Shown: in pieces, positions 26,643 to 33,836 of the stretch
Layout of the letters: each line of letters begins with the position of its first letter
How positions within the stretch are numbered: position 1 is the first letter of the stretch
DNA from: Candidatus Saccharimonadota bacterium
GTDB taxonomy: Bacteria > Patescibacteriota > Saccharimonadia > Saccharimonadales > Saccharimonadaceae
Direction of reading: 5' to 3'
DNA length: 64,000 bases
Assembly (NCBI GenBank): GCA_905372305.1
Contig: CAJPOP010000001.1
Location: forward strand, 434,001 to 498,000
Notes under the pieces: generated by a model
What the model was told of the DNA's origin: nothing
Database searches by the model: none
The model's input: the letters and a program-made list of their open reading frames with translations, nothing else
Program-made: the position numbers and the translations under genes

Positions 26643-26784
26643 TGGTGAGATTTTACGCCCACGCTAGAACCTATTTTAGCACAAAGTCGCAAATCTGAGT
26701 AATCAGAGCAAAGCTCTGTTCGGCGGGTCGCCCGCGCCCCGACCCGCCGAAATGCCACCAAATAACTGAAGCTAGTGGATTTTA
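26643..26784 (+). repeat. Left arm of perfect 142-bp inverted repeat
   Basis: Base for base the reverse complement of 28232-28373. The outer end is TGGTGAGATTTT and the inner end supplies the last four codons and stop of the ClbS-like gene. Inside it are a strong GC hairpin (arms TTCGGCGGGTC and GACCCGCCGAA, about 26719-26751) and a second hairpin CAGAGC-AAA-GCTCTG. The arms border the ClbS/WYL gene pair. Confidence 0.95.
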
Positions 26785-27250
26785 CGCAAAGTTTTCATTG
26801 CCCAATCATAATGACTGGCCGTTGCCGACACTAAGTAAGAACCAAGCGATGAACTGCCAGTCCAGTCATATACTTTTTTCTTGAATAAATCATCGTTGCT
26901 GTGAGATTTTATAATATCCATGACTCTTTGGTGCGTATCTTTCACTAAGCGTTTAGCTTCATCTAGACTAACGCTCTGATATTCATTCCAAAATTCAAAA
27001 TTTAGTTCCGGTGTAGTTCGCCAGTTGAACCTCTCAGGCAAAAAATTAGTCTTTTTTCCAGCCATATTGTCGTCATGCCATGCGATTACCATTTCGTGCC
27101 ACCTAACCAGATGCATCAGAACATCGCGAGCATTTTTGTCTTGAGTGCCACACATAACTATTCGCCCCTTTCTTCAATGAGATCCATTAGTTTTTCGAAA
27201 TTTTCATCAGCTTGTTTGATTAAATCTTCTTTTGTGGATGGTCTTGGCAT
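26772..27250 (-). pseudogene. ClbS/DfsB-family (DinB-like four-helix) gene with one-base frameshift
   Basis: The minus strand starts MPRPSTKEDLIKQADENFEK at 27250 behind AGAAAGGAA, runs 30 codons to a TAG, and continues in the next frame as CGTQDKNARDVLMHLVRWHE.. to KIH (stop 26772). The joined sequence is a typical ClbS/DfsB protein, about 159 residues, a family of four-helix proteins that includes the colibactin self-protection hydrolase ClbS. The break is at a run of four C (plus strand 27175-27178): one more base restores the frame. Alternatively the second part restarts at ATG 27155, two bases after the TAG. It is divergent from a WYL regulator and both lie inside the 142-bp inverted repeat. 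Confidence 0.75.
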
Positions 27251-27291
27251 AACATTTCCTTTCTATTTAATATCTACTTACTATTATATCG

Positions 27292-27323
27292 CATAAATAT
27301 GACAACAGCATGTCATATTTATG
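27292..27323. promoter_or_regulatory. Operator: palindrome with 13-bp perfect arms
   Basis: CATAAATATGACA (27292-27304), spacer ACAGCA, then TGTCATATTTATG (27311-27323), a perfect inverted repeat in the divergent intergenic region. It overlaps the upstream promoter areas of both genes: TATAAT of the ClbS-like gene (minus, 27288-27283) and TAAAAT of the regulator (27325-27330). Binding of a dimeric WYL/HTH regulator would control both genes and its own. Confidence 0.8.
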
Positions 27324-27337
27324 TTAAAATAGGTACG

Positions 27338-28234
27338 ATGAAATTAAGTAGATTATTTGAAATCGTTTATCTCTTACTGGACAGAAAAAAAATGACTACT
27401 CGCGAACTCGCAGAGTATTTTGAGGTATCAACAAGAACGATCCTGCGTGATATTGAGGCGCTATCTATTGCTAGTGTGCCTGTCATTACTGATAAAGGCA
27501 GAAATGGCGGTATTTATATCATGGACAGCTTTCGGTTAGACAAAACTACATTATCAAAAGAGGAACAAGAGTTGATAATCTTTGCTTTGCAGAATATTAC
27601 TGCTTCTGGAAATATCGAAACCAAAGGGACTTTATCGCGATTGTCGGCGCTGTTTAATGAGCCTTCGCCCAGTTGGATTGATGTTGATTTTTCGCGTTGG
27701 GGACAATCCAAGTATGACAATAATTTGTTTGACACACTTCGTCATGCGATACTGAAGCGACAACAAATTGCCTTCCGATATGTCAGTAGTACGGGAGAAG
27801 TATCGAATCGTAAAGTTACGCCACTTAGATTGATATTCAAAGGGCGAGCATGGTATGTTATCTGTGTGAAAAAACCAAATCAGCAAAAACTTTTTCGACT
27901 TAGCCGAATGCTAGAGGTTAGTATTGCGGGAGATAGCGATATTGACGATATAGTCGTCATGCCACTAGAGGAAATAGCTTGTTCGGACAGTCTGATCGAT
28001 TTGGTTTTGCGTTTTTCTCCAGTGGTAGCGTATCGAGTATATGATGAATTCAGCCAATCCGAAATCCAGCAGGATGTGCGTGGTCATTTAACGGTTACGA
28101 CTAAGTTGCCATATGATAACTGGCTGATCGGCTTTTTGCTTTCGTTTGAAACCGAAGTCGAGATTGTTAAGCCGAGAAAGCTAAAAGATGATTTACTCAT
28201 CGAAGTACGCAAAATGATAGATCATTATTCATAA
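27338..28234 (+). CDS. WYL-domain transcriptional regulator (YafY-like)
   Basis: A 298-residue DNA-binding regulator: N-terminal winged helix of the HTH_11 type (SRLFEIVYLLLDRKKMTTRELAEYFEVSTRTILRDIEAL, quoted in parts: TTRELAEYFEVSTRTILRD), then a WYL ligand domain with QIAFRYVSS, VTPLRLIFKGRAWYVICV and a C-terminal extension. I use the Met at 27338 (TAAAAT box ends 7 nt before, no Shine-Dalgarno); the longer frame would start within the operator. Divergent from the ClbS-like gene, with a 13-bp-arm operator in between, so autoregulation and control of ClbS are likely. Its TAA stop is the first base triplet of the right inverted-repeat arm. Confidence 0.9.
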   Translation: MKLSRLFEIVYLLLDRKKMTTRELAEYFEVSTRTILRDIEALSIASVPVITDKGRNGGIYIMDSFRLDKTTLSKEEQELIIFALQNITASGNIETKGTLSRLSALFNEPSPSWIDVDFSRWGQSKYDNNLFDTLRHAILKRQQIAFRYVSSTGEVSNRKVTPLRLIFKGRAWYVICVKKPNQQKLFRLSRMLEVSIAGDSDIDDIVVMPLEEIACSDSLIDLVLRFSPVVAYRVYDEFSQSEIQQDVRGHLTVTTKLPYDNWLIGFLLSFETEVEIVKPRKLKDDLLIEVRKMIDHYS

Positions 28235-28373
28235 AATCCACTAGCTTCAGTTATTTGGTGGCATTTCGGCGGGTCGGGGCGCGGGCGACCCGCCGAACAG
28301 AGCTTTGCTCTGATTACTCAGATTTGCGACTTTGTGCTAAAATAGGTTCTAGCGTGGGCGTAAAATCTCACCA
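28232..28373 (-). repeat. Right arm of perfect 142-bp inverted repeat
   Basis: Exact reverse complement of 26643-26784. The inner end TAAAATCCACTAG gives the stop codon of the WYL gene here and of the ClbS-like gene in the other arm. The outer end CACCA (28369-28373) is shared with the outer end of the left 159-bp repeat that follows, so the two repeat pairs overlap by 5 bp. Confidence 0.95.
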
Positions 28374-28527
28374 TTTCAGAGTAAAAATCCAAATCGTCGC
28401 CTTTGCGGGCGATTTTTTGGTTTACATTTCTTAATTCTTGCCACAGGCAAAAACCACTTTCCGCCCCCTTTCGGAAAGTGGTTTTTGAGCTTGCGCTTGT
28501 AGGGGTTTGGGTGAGGGTTTTGTTATG
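28369..28527 (+). repeat. Left arm of perfect 159-bp inverted repeat
   Basis: Exact reverse complement of 30053-30211. Begins CACCATTTCAG and ends GGGTTTTGTTATG. It contains a TCGCC/GGCGA hairpin followed by six T (28397-28418), the 16-bp terminator hairpin, and the -35 area of the recombinase promoter. Confidence 0.95.
28448..28487. terminator. Bidirectional terminator in left 159-bp arm
   Basis: Perfect 16-bp stem: CAAAAACCACTTTCCG (28448-28463) and CGGAAAGTGGTTTTTG (28472-28487) with an 8-nt loop and A/T tracts on both sides. It would stop read-through from the WYL gene toward the recombinase and the reverse. The same hairpin occurs at 30093-30132 in the right arm. Confidence 0.88.
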
Positions 28528-28636
28528 GTACAATAAAGGAGCAACACAATTTATAGACAAGCTTTGTTTTTGGCTTAAATAGCCGACTTGGAACAGTTTA
28601 GTTTGTCTAGATTGTGTTGCACCAAGTCGGCTTTTT
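28526..28636 (+). promoter_or_regulatory. Recombinase promoter and leader with two interleaved hairpins
   Basis: An extended -10 box TGGTACAAT (28526-28534) predicts a start near 28541. The leader then holds stem 1: GCAACACAAT (28541-28550) with ATTGTGTTGC (28611-28620), extended by TAGACAA / TTGTCTA; and stem 2: AGCCGACTTGG (28581-28591) with CCAAGTCGGCT (28622-28632) followed by a T run. The arms alternate (1-2-1-2), so they form either a pseudoknot or exclusive structures; stem 2 plus T run looks like an intrinsic terminator. AAAGGGTG and the ATG follow. Confidence 0.65.
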
Positions 28637-28654
28637 AAGTTAAAAGGGTGAAAA

Positions 28655-30295
28655 ATGGAAAAATATATTTTGTACGCACGCAAGTCAACCGATACGGAAG
28701 ACAAGCAAGTTTTGAGTATTGAAGCTCAGTTGGTAGAACTGAGAAAATTTGCCAAAGATAATGGCTTGGTGGTGATTGACGAACTCATAGAAAAACGAAC
28801 TGCCAAAATGCCAGGTCGTCCAGTCTTTAATTCCATGATAAAACGTATTGAAAATGGCGAAGCCAATGGTATTTTGGCGTGGCATCCAGATCGCTTGGCT
28901 CGTAATTCGATAGATGGTGGACAAATTATCTATTTACTCGATCAAACCACACTCAATTATTTACAATTTCCAGTATTCCAATTCGAAAATACCTCGCAAG
29001 GCAAATTTATGCTGTCGATTATGTTTGGCCAATCTAAATATTATGTAGATAATTTGTCTGAGAATACCAAACGAGGTTTGCGCGCTAAAGTTAGAAACGG
29101 CGATTTTCCTAGCCAAGCCCCTTTTGGCTACTTAAATGATAGTCGCAGTAAAACTATTGTTTTAGACAAACGCTATGCACCACTTGTAAAAGAGATTTTT
29201 GAAAAATATGCTCGTGGCAACCAAACTATGAACCAGTTGGCAGATTTCTTGCGAGACAATGGAGCAATTACCAGAACTGGCAAAGTTTTCAAAGACGATA
29301 AAGTGAAGTCTATTTTGCAAAACTCCTTTTACTATGGCCATTTTCTCTATAAAGGTGAACTTTACGAAGGTCGCCACCAACCAATTATTTCTAAAGCTCT
29401 TTTTGATAAAGTCCAGCTAGTTATTACCGAGCGTGGACATAAGAAACGAGCAAAAAAGCCAACCGTGCCATTCTTGGGGCTGATAAAATGTGCTAATTGT
29501 GGCATGAGTATTACTAGCGAAGCTAAAACTAGAACTCAGAAAAACGGCAATTTCCACCGCTGGACTTATTACCGCTGTTCACGTAAGAAGCGAGCTATTA
29601 AATGCACCAACCCACCAATTAGAGAAAAAGATTTGTTGCCCCAGCTTTCGGCATTACTTGGCAAGTATGCAATGAGCGAAGAAATGTTTGCTTTTATAAA
29701 TGAACGAATTGAGCAAGACGAGCAAGCTGAAATCGCTGACAATGTTTCTTTACTGGACGATTTGCGAACGCAGATCGCAAAACTAACCAATAAGAAACAG
29801 ATTTTGCTGGATAGTTATTTAGATCAGGACATTGATCGCCAAACTTTTCTGACTAAAAAGAGCGAGATTCTAAGCCAAAAGAAAAGCCTAGAAGAAAGTT
29901 TGGTTAATTTACAAGTCAACCAAAATGCTTGGATAGAACCGATGAAAAAATGGCTAGAAACTGCAAAATCTATCTGTTATTTATTAAAATCTGACGATTT
30001 TGATGGACAAAAAGTTGTTCTCGCAGAAATCTTTGGCTCGAACCTGTTTTTACATAACAAAACCCTCACCCAAACCCCTACAAGCGCAAGCTCAAAAACC
30101 ACTTTCCGAAAGGGGGCGGAAAGTGGTTTTTGCCTGTGGCAAGAATTAAGAAATGTAAACCAAAAAATCGCCCGCAAAGGCGACGATTTGGATTTTTACT
30201 CTGAAATGGTGCGGATGAAAGGACTTGAACCTTCACGCCGTGAGGCACATGCTCCTAAGGCATGCGTGTCTACCAATTCCACCACATCCGCATAA
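28655..30295 (+). CDS. Large serine recombinase, 3' end fused to repeat and tRNA antisense
   Basis: A site-specific recombinase of the resolvase/invertase superfamily: catalytic N-terminal domain with YILYARKSTD (nucleophile Ser11) and WHPDRLARN, a recombinase domain (about 155-265), a zinc ribbon with IKCANCGMSI...YYRCSR...KCTNP (about 270-320), and a C-terminal coiled-coil. Family-like sequence ends around LAEIFGSNLFLHNK at about 30060; the frame then runs 78 further codons through the right inverted-repeat arm and the antisense strand of tRNA-Leu before a stop at 30293-30295. The native stop has apparently been lost or replaced by the repeat. Ribosome site AAAGGGTG precedes the ATG. Probably moves or flips the repeat-bounded DNA. 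Confidence 0.88.
   Translation: MEKYILYARKSTDTEDKQVLSIEAQLVELRKFAKDNGLVVIDELIEKRTAKMPGRPVFNSMIKRIENGEANGILAWHPDRLARNSIDGGQIIYLLDQTTLNYLQFPVFQFENTSQGKFMLSIMFGQSKYYVDNLSENTKRGLRAKVRNGDFPSQAPFGYLNDSRSKTIVLDKRYAPLVKEIFEKYARGNQTMNQLADFLRDNGAITRTGKVFKDDKVKSILQNSFYYGHFLYKGELYEGRHQPIISKALFDKVQLVITERGHKKRAKKPTVPFLGLIKCANCGMSITSEAKTRTQKNGNFHRWTYYRCSRKKRAIKCTNPPIREKDLLPQLSALLGKYAMSEEMFAFINERIEQDEQAEIADNVSLLDDLRTQIAKLTNKKQILLDSYLDQDIDRQTFLTKKSEILSQKKSLEESLVNLQVNQNAWIEPMKKWLETAKSICYLLKSDDFDGQKVVLAEIFGSNLFLHNKTLTQTPTSASSKTTFRKGAESGFCLWQELRNVNQKIARKGDDLDFYSEMVRMKGLEPSRREAHAPKACVSTNSTTSA
30053..30211 (-). repeat. Right arm of perfect 159-bp inverted repeat
   Basis: Exact reverse complement of 28369-28527. 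Read on the minus strand it begins with the last acceptor base, discriminator and CCA of tRNA-Leu(UAG) and continues with that gene's downstream region, including the hairpin-T6 terminator. So this arm looks like the native tRNA trailer and the left arm like its inverted copy. Confidence 0.95.
30093..30132. terminator. Bidirectional terminator in right 159-bp arm
   Basis: Same perfect 16-bp stem as in the left arm (caaaaaccactttccg / cggaaagtggtttttg), here inside the extended 3' frame of the recombinase gene. On the minus strand it would back up termination of tRNA-Leu. Confidence 0.85.
30207..30291 (-). tRNA. tRNA-Leu (anticodon UAG)
   Basis: 85-nt class II tRNA on the minus strand: acceptor GCGGATG / CATCCGC, D-arm region GGAATTGGTAGAC, anticodon stem CATGC/GCATG with loop CTTAGGA (anticodon TAG), a variable arm TGCCTCACGGCGT, T-arm with GTTCAAG, discriminator A, encoded CCA. 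The 3' end coincides with the recombinase-element boundary and is intact, so the tRNA should be functional. Confidence 0.93.
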
Positions 30296-30299
30296 CTAA

Positions 30300-30443
30300 T
30301 TGTTAAGGACACGCCTGCGTGTCTACTAATATTTACGTTACCCACGCAGTCACCACATCCATGCGACTATATTGTTAAGGACGCGTCTGGGTATCTACTA
30401 ATGACTTGCGCTAGCCACGCAGGTATCGCATCCGCGCACTTCC
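30300..30443 (-). repeat. Two 72-bp tandem repeats resembling 5' halves of tRNA-Leu
   Basis: Two degenerate units, 30300-30371 and 30372-30443, each starting TTGTTAAGGAC on the plus strand. Read on the minus strand they keep pieces of the tRNA-Leu 5' half: GGATGTGGTG and GTAGACACGCA in the unit nearer the tRNA, weaker in the other. They lie immediately 5' of the intact tRNA-Leu(UAG) and look like decayed tRNA copies left by duplications or earlier integrations. Confidence 0.65.
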
Positions 30444-30521
30444 AAATTATATCAAAGCAAAATGTACTTATCAACTAAGCGCGCTTATGCTAAAATTAAA
30501 TCAATAGACCAAGGAGGATTG

Positions 30522-32132
30522 ATGAATAAAATTGCGACATATCTGAATGAGCATTTGGCGGGTGAAGTCATTACTCATGATTCTGTTTTACGCCAAGCCG
30601 AGACAGACGGCAGTATTCTGGCGCGTCGGCCGGATATGGTGGTGCGGGCGGCTGATATGAATGATATTCGCAAGGTGTTGCGCTTTTGCTCGCAGTTGGC
30701 GGAAAAAGGCCACGTGCTGCCAGTTTTCGCCAGAGGTAGTGCTACAGACGCGACGGGAGCGGCGATCAATAAAGGTATCGCAATTGACTTGAAAACACAC
30801 ATGAACCGAGTGGTAGGCAGCGATCCGAAGCAGCGGCTAATTCATGTTCAAGCCGGCCTCGCTGTTTCGGCGGCAAATGCGGCGCTGGCGACGCACAAAG
30901 GACTAGGTTTGCCAAACGTTTCTTACACCGACGAAGACGGAACGATTGGCGGTGCGATAAACACTTCTCCGGCCGGCACGATGACAGGCGCGCACGGCTT
31001 TTTCGCTGACACAGTTCAGCAGTTGGAGGTCGTCCTAAGCAATGGCGACGCTATTCAAACCGGGCGGATTTCCAAGCGCGAACTGAATAAGAAAAAGGGC
31101 TTGTCGACATTTGAGGGCGAGGTTTACCGGGAAATTGACAACTTGATCGCCGATAATGCGGAGCTAATTTCTCAGCTTGATCCCGGTTTGCCGGATACGG
31201 CGGGTTATAGTGCGATTGCCAAAGTTAAACAGAAGGACGGGTCGTTTGACCTAACACCGTTATTTATAGGCAGCCAGGGCAGTTTGGGTATTGTTTGCGA
31301 GGCGATTTTACGCGCAAACTTTGTTCATCCGGAGTATTCGGTGGTCGCTGCGCCGTTTAAGCATATTGCCGATGCCCAGGAGGCAGCAAGTTTGGCGATG
31401 AAAAATAAAGCAGCCTCGGTCGAATTGATTGACGGGCGGATTTTACGCCAGGCGTATCTGGCGGGCAAGCGGCTTGAGTGGGCGCCGAAGGAATGTTTCA
31501 GGGGCGCGGTTGTCATCGCGATATTTGACGAATTCTCAGACCGTGCGCGGGTGAAAGCCGCTAAGAAAATGATGAAGAAGTTAAGCGCCATAGATGCCAT
31601 AAATATTTCATTGATTGACATGGAAGTCCAAGGATTGGCTAGTTTGCATTCCAGCTTGGCTTTGATGGAAGCGCCGAGCGAGCCGCATATGACTGCGCCA
31701 AGGGCCTTTTCCGGAATTTGGCTGGCGGATCAGCAGATTGCTGGTTTCGCGGAGGATTTGAAAGCTCTGGAATTGACGTACGGCTATGCGTTGCCTATGT
31801 TTGTCGATTTTAGCAATAATTATACGGCCTTATATCCAAAGTTTGATAGTAAAAAAGTCAGCGAGCGCCAGAAAATTTTGCAATTGTTTGCAGAGGTGGC
31901 GCAGCTTGTTGATAAGCATGAAGGCTCGTTTGCGGCGTTTGGCGGCGACGGCCGGCTGAAGTCGAGTTTTATGTACAAGCATATGCCGAACGACGAAAAA
32001 CAGTTGTATGCCAAGGTGAAAAAGATTTTTGACCCGATGGGAATTTTTTGCCCGGGCGTTAAGACGGAAACGCCGATGAAGGATTTGGCGGCAGAGATGA
32101 ACGCGTGGTGTAAAATTCGTAATCAAGCTTGA
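30522..32132 (+). CDS. FAD-binding (PCMH-type) oxidoreductase, GlcD/D-lactate dehydrogenase-like
   Basis: A 536-residue flavoprotein. The N-terminal FAD-binding PCMH domain shows RRPDMVVRAADMNDIRKVL, LPVFARGSATDATGAA (the RGxxT-type loop) and GTIGGAINTSPAG, and a C-terminal FAD-oxidase domain ends in the usual DPMGIFCPGVK (family: NPGk). No iron-sulfur extension, so it is not the glycerol-3-phosphate/Fe-S fusion type. Likely substrates are 2-hydroxy acids such as D-lactate; an L-lactate dehydrogenase is also encoded in this window. Start at 30522 by AAGGAGG 5 nt upstream; the longer frame begins in the promoter. Confidence 0.83.
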   Translation: MNKIATYLNEHLAGEVITHDSVLRQAETDGSILARRPDMVVRAADMNDIRKVLRFCSQLAEKGHVLPVFARGSATDATGAAINKGIAIDLKTHMNRVVGSDPKQRLIHVQAGLAVSAANAALATHKGLGLPNVSYTDEDGTIGGAINTSPAGTMTGAHGFFADTVQQLEVVLSNGDAIQTGRISKRELNKKKGLSTFEGEVYREIDNLIADNAELISQLDPGLPDTAGYSAIAKVKQKDGSFDLTPLFIGSQGSLGIVCEAILRANFVHPEYSVVAAPFKHIADAQEAASLAMKNKAASVELIDGRILRQAYLAGKRLEWAPKECFRGAVVIAIFDEFSDRARVKAAKKMMKKLSAIDAINISLIDMEVQGLASLHSSLALMEAPSEPHMTAPRAFSGIWLADQQIAGFAEDLKALELTYGYALPMFVDFSNNYTALYPKFDSKKVSERQKILQLFAEVAQLVDKHEGSFAAFGGDGRLKSSFMYKHMPNDEKQLYAKVKKIFDPMGIFCPGVKTETPMKDLAAEMNAWCKIRNQA

Positions 32133-32166
32133 TGTTGGATTTCTTTTGGATTATAATAAGCAGTAC

Positions 32167-32253
32167 GCGGATGTGGCGGAATTGGTAGACGCGCTAGCTT
32201 CAGGTGCTAGTGCCAGCAATGGCGTGAAGGTTCAAGTCCTTTCATCCGCACCA
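32167..32253 (+). tRNA. tRNA-Leu (anticodon CAG)
   Basis: 87-nt class II tRNA: acceptor GCGGATG / CATCCGC, D-region GGAATTGGTAGAC, anticodon stem CTAGC/GCTAG with loop TTCAGGT (anticodon CAG), long variable arm, T-arm GGTTCAAGTCC, discriminator A and encoded CCA. It shares acceptor and T-arm with tRNA-Leu(UAG) 2 kb upstream but has no inserted element at its 3' end. Confidence 0.94.
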
Positions 32254-32275
32254 GGACACGGAAAACTTCGGAATT

Positions 32276-32298
32276 GTCGCTTGAAATGGCGACTTTTT
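32276..32298 (+). terminator. Terminator after tRNA-Leu(CAG)
   Basis: GTCGC (32276-32280) and GCGAC (32289-32293) with an 8-nt loop, then TTTTT, 23 nt after the CCA. Short but well placed. Confidence 0.7.
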
Positions 32299-32972
32299 CA
32301 ATTTTGTGCTATGGTAGTCTCCATCGCGTAACTTCCGCTGGTGGAAATACTGCCCAGCATCTTGTCGAATGCCGCTTTGTTCTTTTTCCAGGTAGTTTCC
32401 GCTGAAGATAAAGATATTGCGCGGACAATACCATCGTTTCTGCCGACGACAAGGCGGATTTTTATGATGAACGACGAATACTCTATTGGGCAGCTGACAG
32501 TGACAGAAATCAATCCTACGACGCCGTTTGTATCGGATTTGTCAGGTGATTTATTGACGCTTGGCTTCTGTTTGCAACCTATATTGCCAGCCGAGGCAAG
32601 TTCATCGCGGATTTGACTTGGGTCAAACTCATTCAAAAGAGATTCCCGCAAGGTTTCATAATATTCCGGCAGGGCATTGGTCGGTGACGTTTGCTGCTTT
32701 ATCTGGCTGATTAGCAGAACCGACGACGATTTGTTATCCTTCAGCGAACCGTCGCCGTAAATCACTCGAGTTACGGTGTCATCTGATGTATCTCTTGCTT
32801 CTTTATTGTATTTTTTCCATTGCCTGGGCAATAACCAAGATGTGCGGTCTAACGAAGTTCGGGTCAAGTCTTCTTCTTTAACCAAATCGCACGTATACAC
32901 CAAATAACTGAAAGTGGCGACGCCGCTGATGATTGATATGAGAATGAGTTTGATAATTGTGTGTTTTTTCAT
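32298..32972 (-). CDS. Signal-anchored extracytoplasmic protein of unknown function
   Basis: 224 residues: a basic start and one membrane helix (IIKLILISIISGVATFSYLVY, about 6-26), then a polar domain that should lie outside the cell, with three cysteines (TCDLV, NIGCKQ, TVSCPIEY), the last two possibly disulfide-bonded. C-terminal half alternates strands and ends with an amphipathic helix. No family recognised; the layout resembles small secreted lipoprotein-like PsbP/DUF domains but I cannot assign it. Convergent with tRNA-Leu(CAG). Confidence 0.65.
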   Translation of the reverse strand: MKKHTIIKLILISIISGVATFSYLVYTCDLVKEEDLTRTSLDRTSWLLPRQWKKYNKEARDTSDDTVTRVIYGDGSLKDNKSSSVLLISQIKQQTSPTNALPEYYETLRESLLNEFDPSQIRDELASAGNIGCKQKPSVNKSPDKSDTNGVVGLISVTVSCPIEYSSFIIKIRLVVGRNDGIVRAISLSSAETTWKKNKAAFDKMLGSISTSGSYAMETTIAQN

Positions 32973-33091
32973 GAGGTATTACGCTCATGATAGCAAATTT
33001 TTAGTGTGGAGGGAAGAATGCGGCGAAAAGAAATATACGCGCTGGCTTGAACTTGTAGACTTTATCTAAGTAATTGAACTAGGCTCGGGGT

Positions 33092-33748
33092 TTATTGCTG
33101 GGTGTGGCTTAGCAAGAACTCTCCAAAAGTTCTAAGTCTTTCTTGTATTTCTTCAATATGTTTTACGGATCTTCTGCCCTCATTATTATGAGAGTTGTTA
33201 ACGTGTACTGCGAGATCTCTAAGAAGAGAAAATGCACCTTTGATGAGCTCTGTGTCGTTGCGTAAAACACGGTCAACTACAAGATTCGCAAGAGCATTGG
33301 ATGTGTCTTTAATCATATTAAGATATGCATAAGCTGGAGAATTGTCGTCAACGGGTGATGCCTCATCATCCCTGCTAGCAATATTTACACACTCAATAAG
33401 ACCACTAGCTCCCCAGGCGACACGTTTAGCGTAGCCGTCATACACTGAAGTACCATCTTCAATGTATACGGCTCCTTCCATCAAACAACGATTTAGCTCA
33501 TTAATCCCACTGTTAAGAATATTAGCATATTCTAGAGAAGCTTGACCAGCACGACTCTCTGGGCTATCTGGAATTTTAGGCTTCGCCCACTCAACGAGAT
33601 GGCCAATTGACTCGTTAAGTATTCTGGTGTAGTACGCACTTTGGGGATCTGAAGGGTCTTCAGTAAATGTAGATATTTTGATATCGTGAATCGTACCCTT
33701 AGGTTCTTTCTCGTTGCTTTTGCTTGTATAGTATCCTTCCTTGCTCAT
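33092..33748 (-). CDS. Hypothetical cytoplasmic protein, 218 residues
   Basis: Soluble, largely helical and acidic, no signal peptide and no recognised domain; helices such as ALANLVVDRVLRNDTELIKG suggest an all-alpha bundle. Its start overlaps the upstream region of the divergent RNA methylase gene. Real by length and amino-acid composition; function unknown. Confidence 0.6.
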   Translation of the reverse strand: MSKEGYYTSKSNEKEPKGTIHDIKISTFTEDPSDPQSAYYTRILNESIGHLVEWAKPKIPDSPESRAGQASLEYANILNSGINELNRCLMEGAVYIEDGTSVYDGYAKRVAWGASGLIECVNIASRDDEASPVDDNSPAYAYLNMIKDTSNALANLVVDRVLRNDTELIKGAFSLLRDLAVHVNNSHNNEGRRSVKHIEEIQERLRTFGEFLLSHTQQ

Positions 33749-33836
33749 AATAACAATACTGTCACTTTATAAGAAAAATGTCAACTATCTTGTCAAGTTT
33801 TTCTGTTTTTTTACAATTTTTGCTACAATAACAGAG

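Larger units (their letters stand above)
28369..30211 (+). mobile_element. Serine-recombinase element bounded by 159-bp perfect inverted repeats, at tRNA-Leu
   Basis: One large serine recombinase gene with its regulated leader, enclosed by exact 159-bp inverted repeats (28369-28527 and 30053-30211). The right arm ends on the tRNA-Leu(UAG) 3' end (discriminator, CCA and first acceptor base), so the element abuts a tRNA gene, a usual integration target. The arms carry a 16-bp terminator hairpin each. No transposase other than the recombinase and no further cargo is inside; the adjacent ClbS/WYL cassette with its own 142-bp repeats may be part of a larger unit 26643-30211. Confidence 0.7.

Noticed and set aside
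28318..28704. Minus-strand open frame across the left 159-bp repeat
   Set aside because: Its translation is only the antisense of the repeat and recombinase leader; the same words recur in the extended recombinase tail.
28369..30211. CRISPR-like repeat region
   Set aside because: Only two long inverted copies with no short regularly spaced direct repeats or cas genes.
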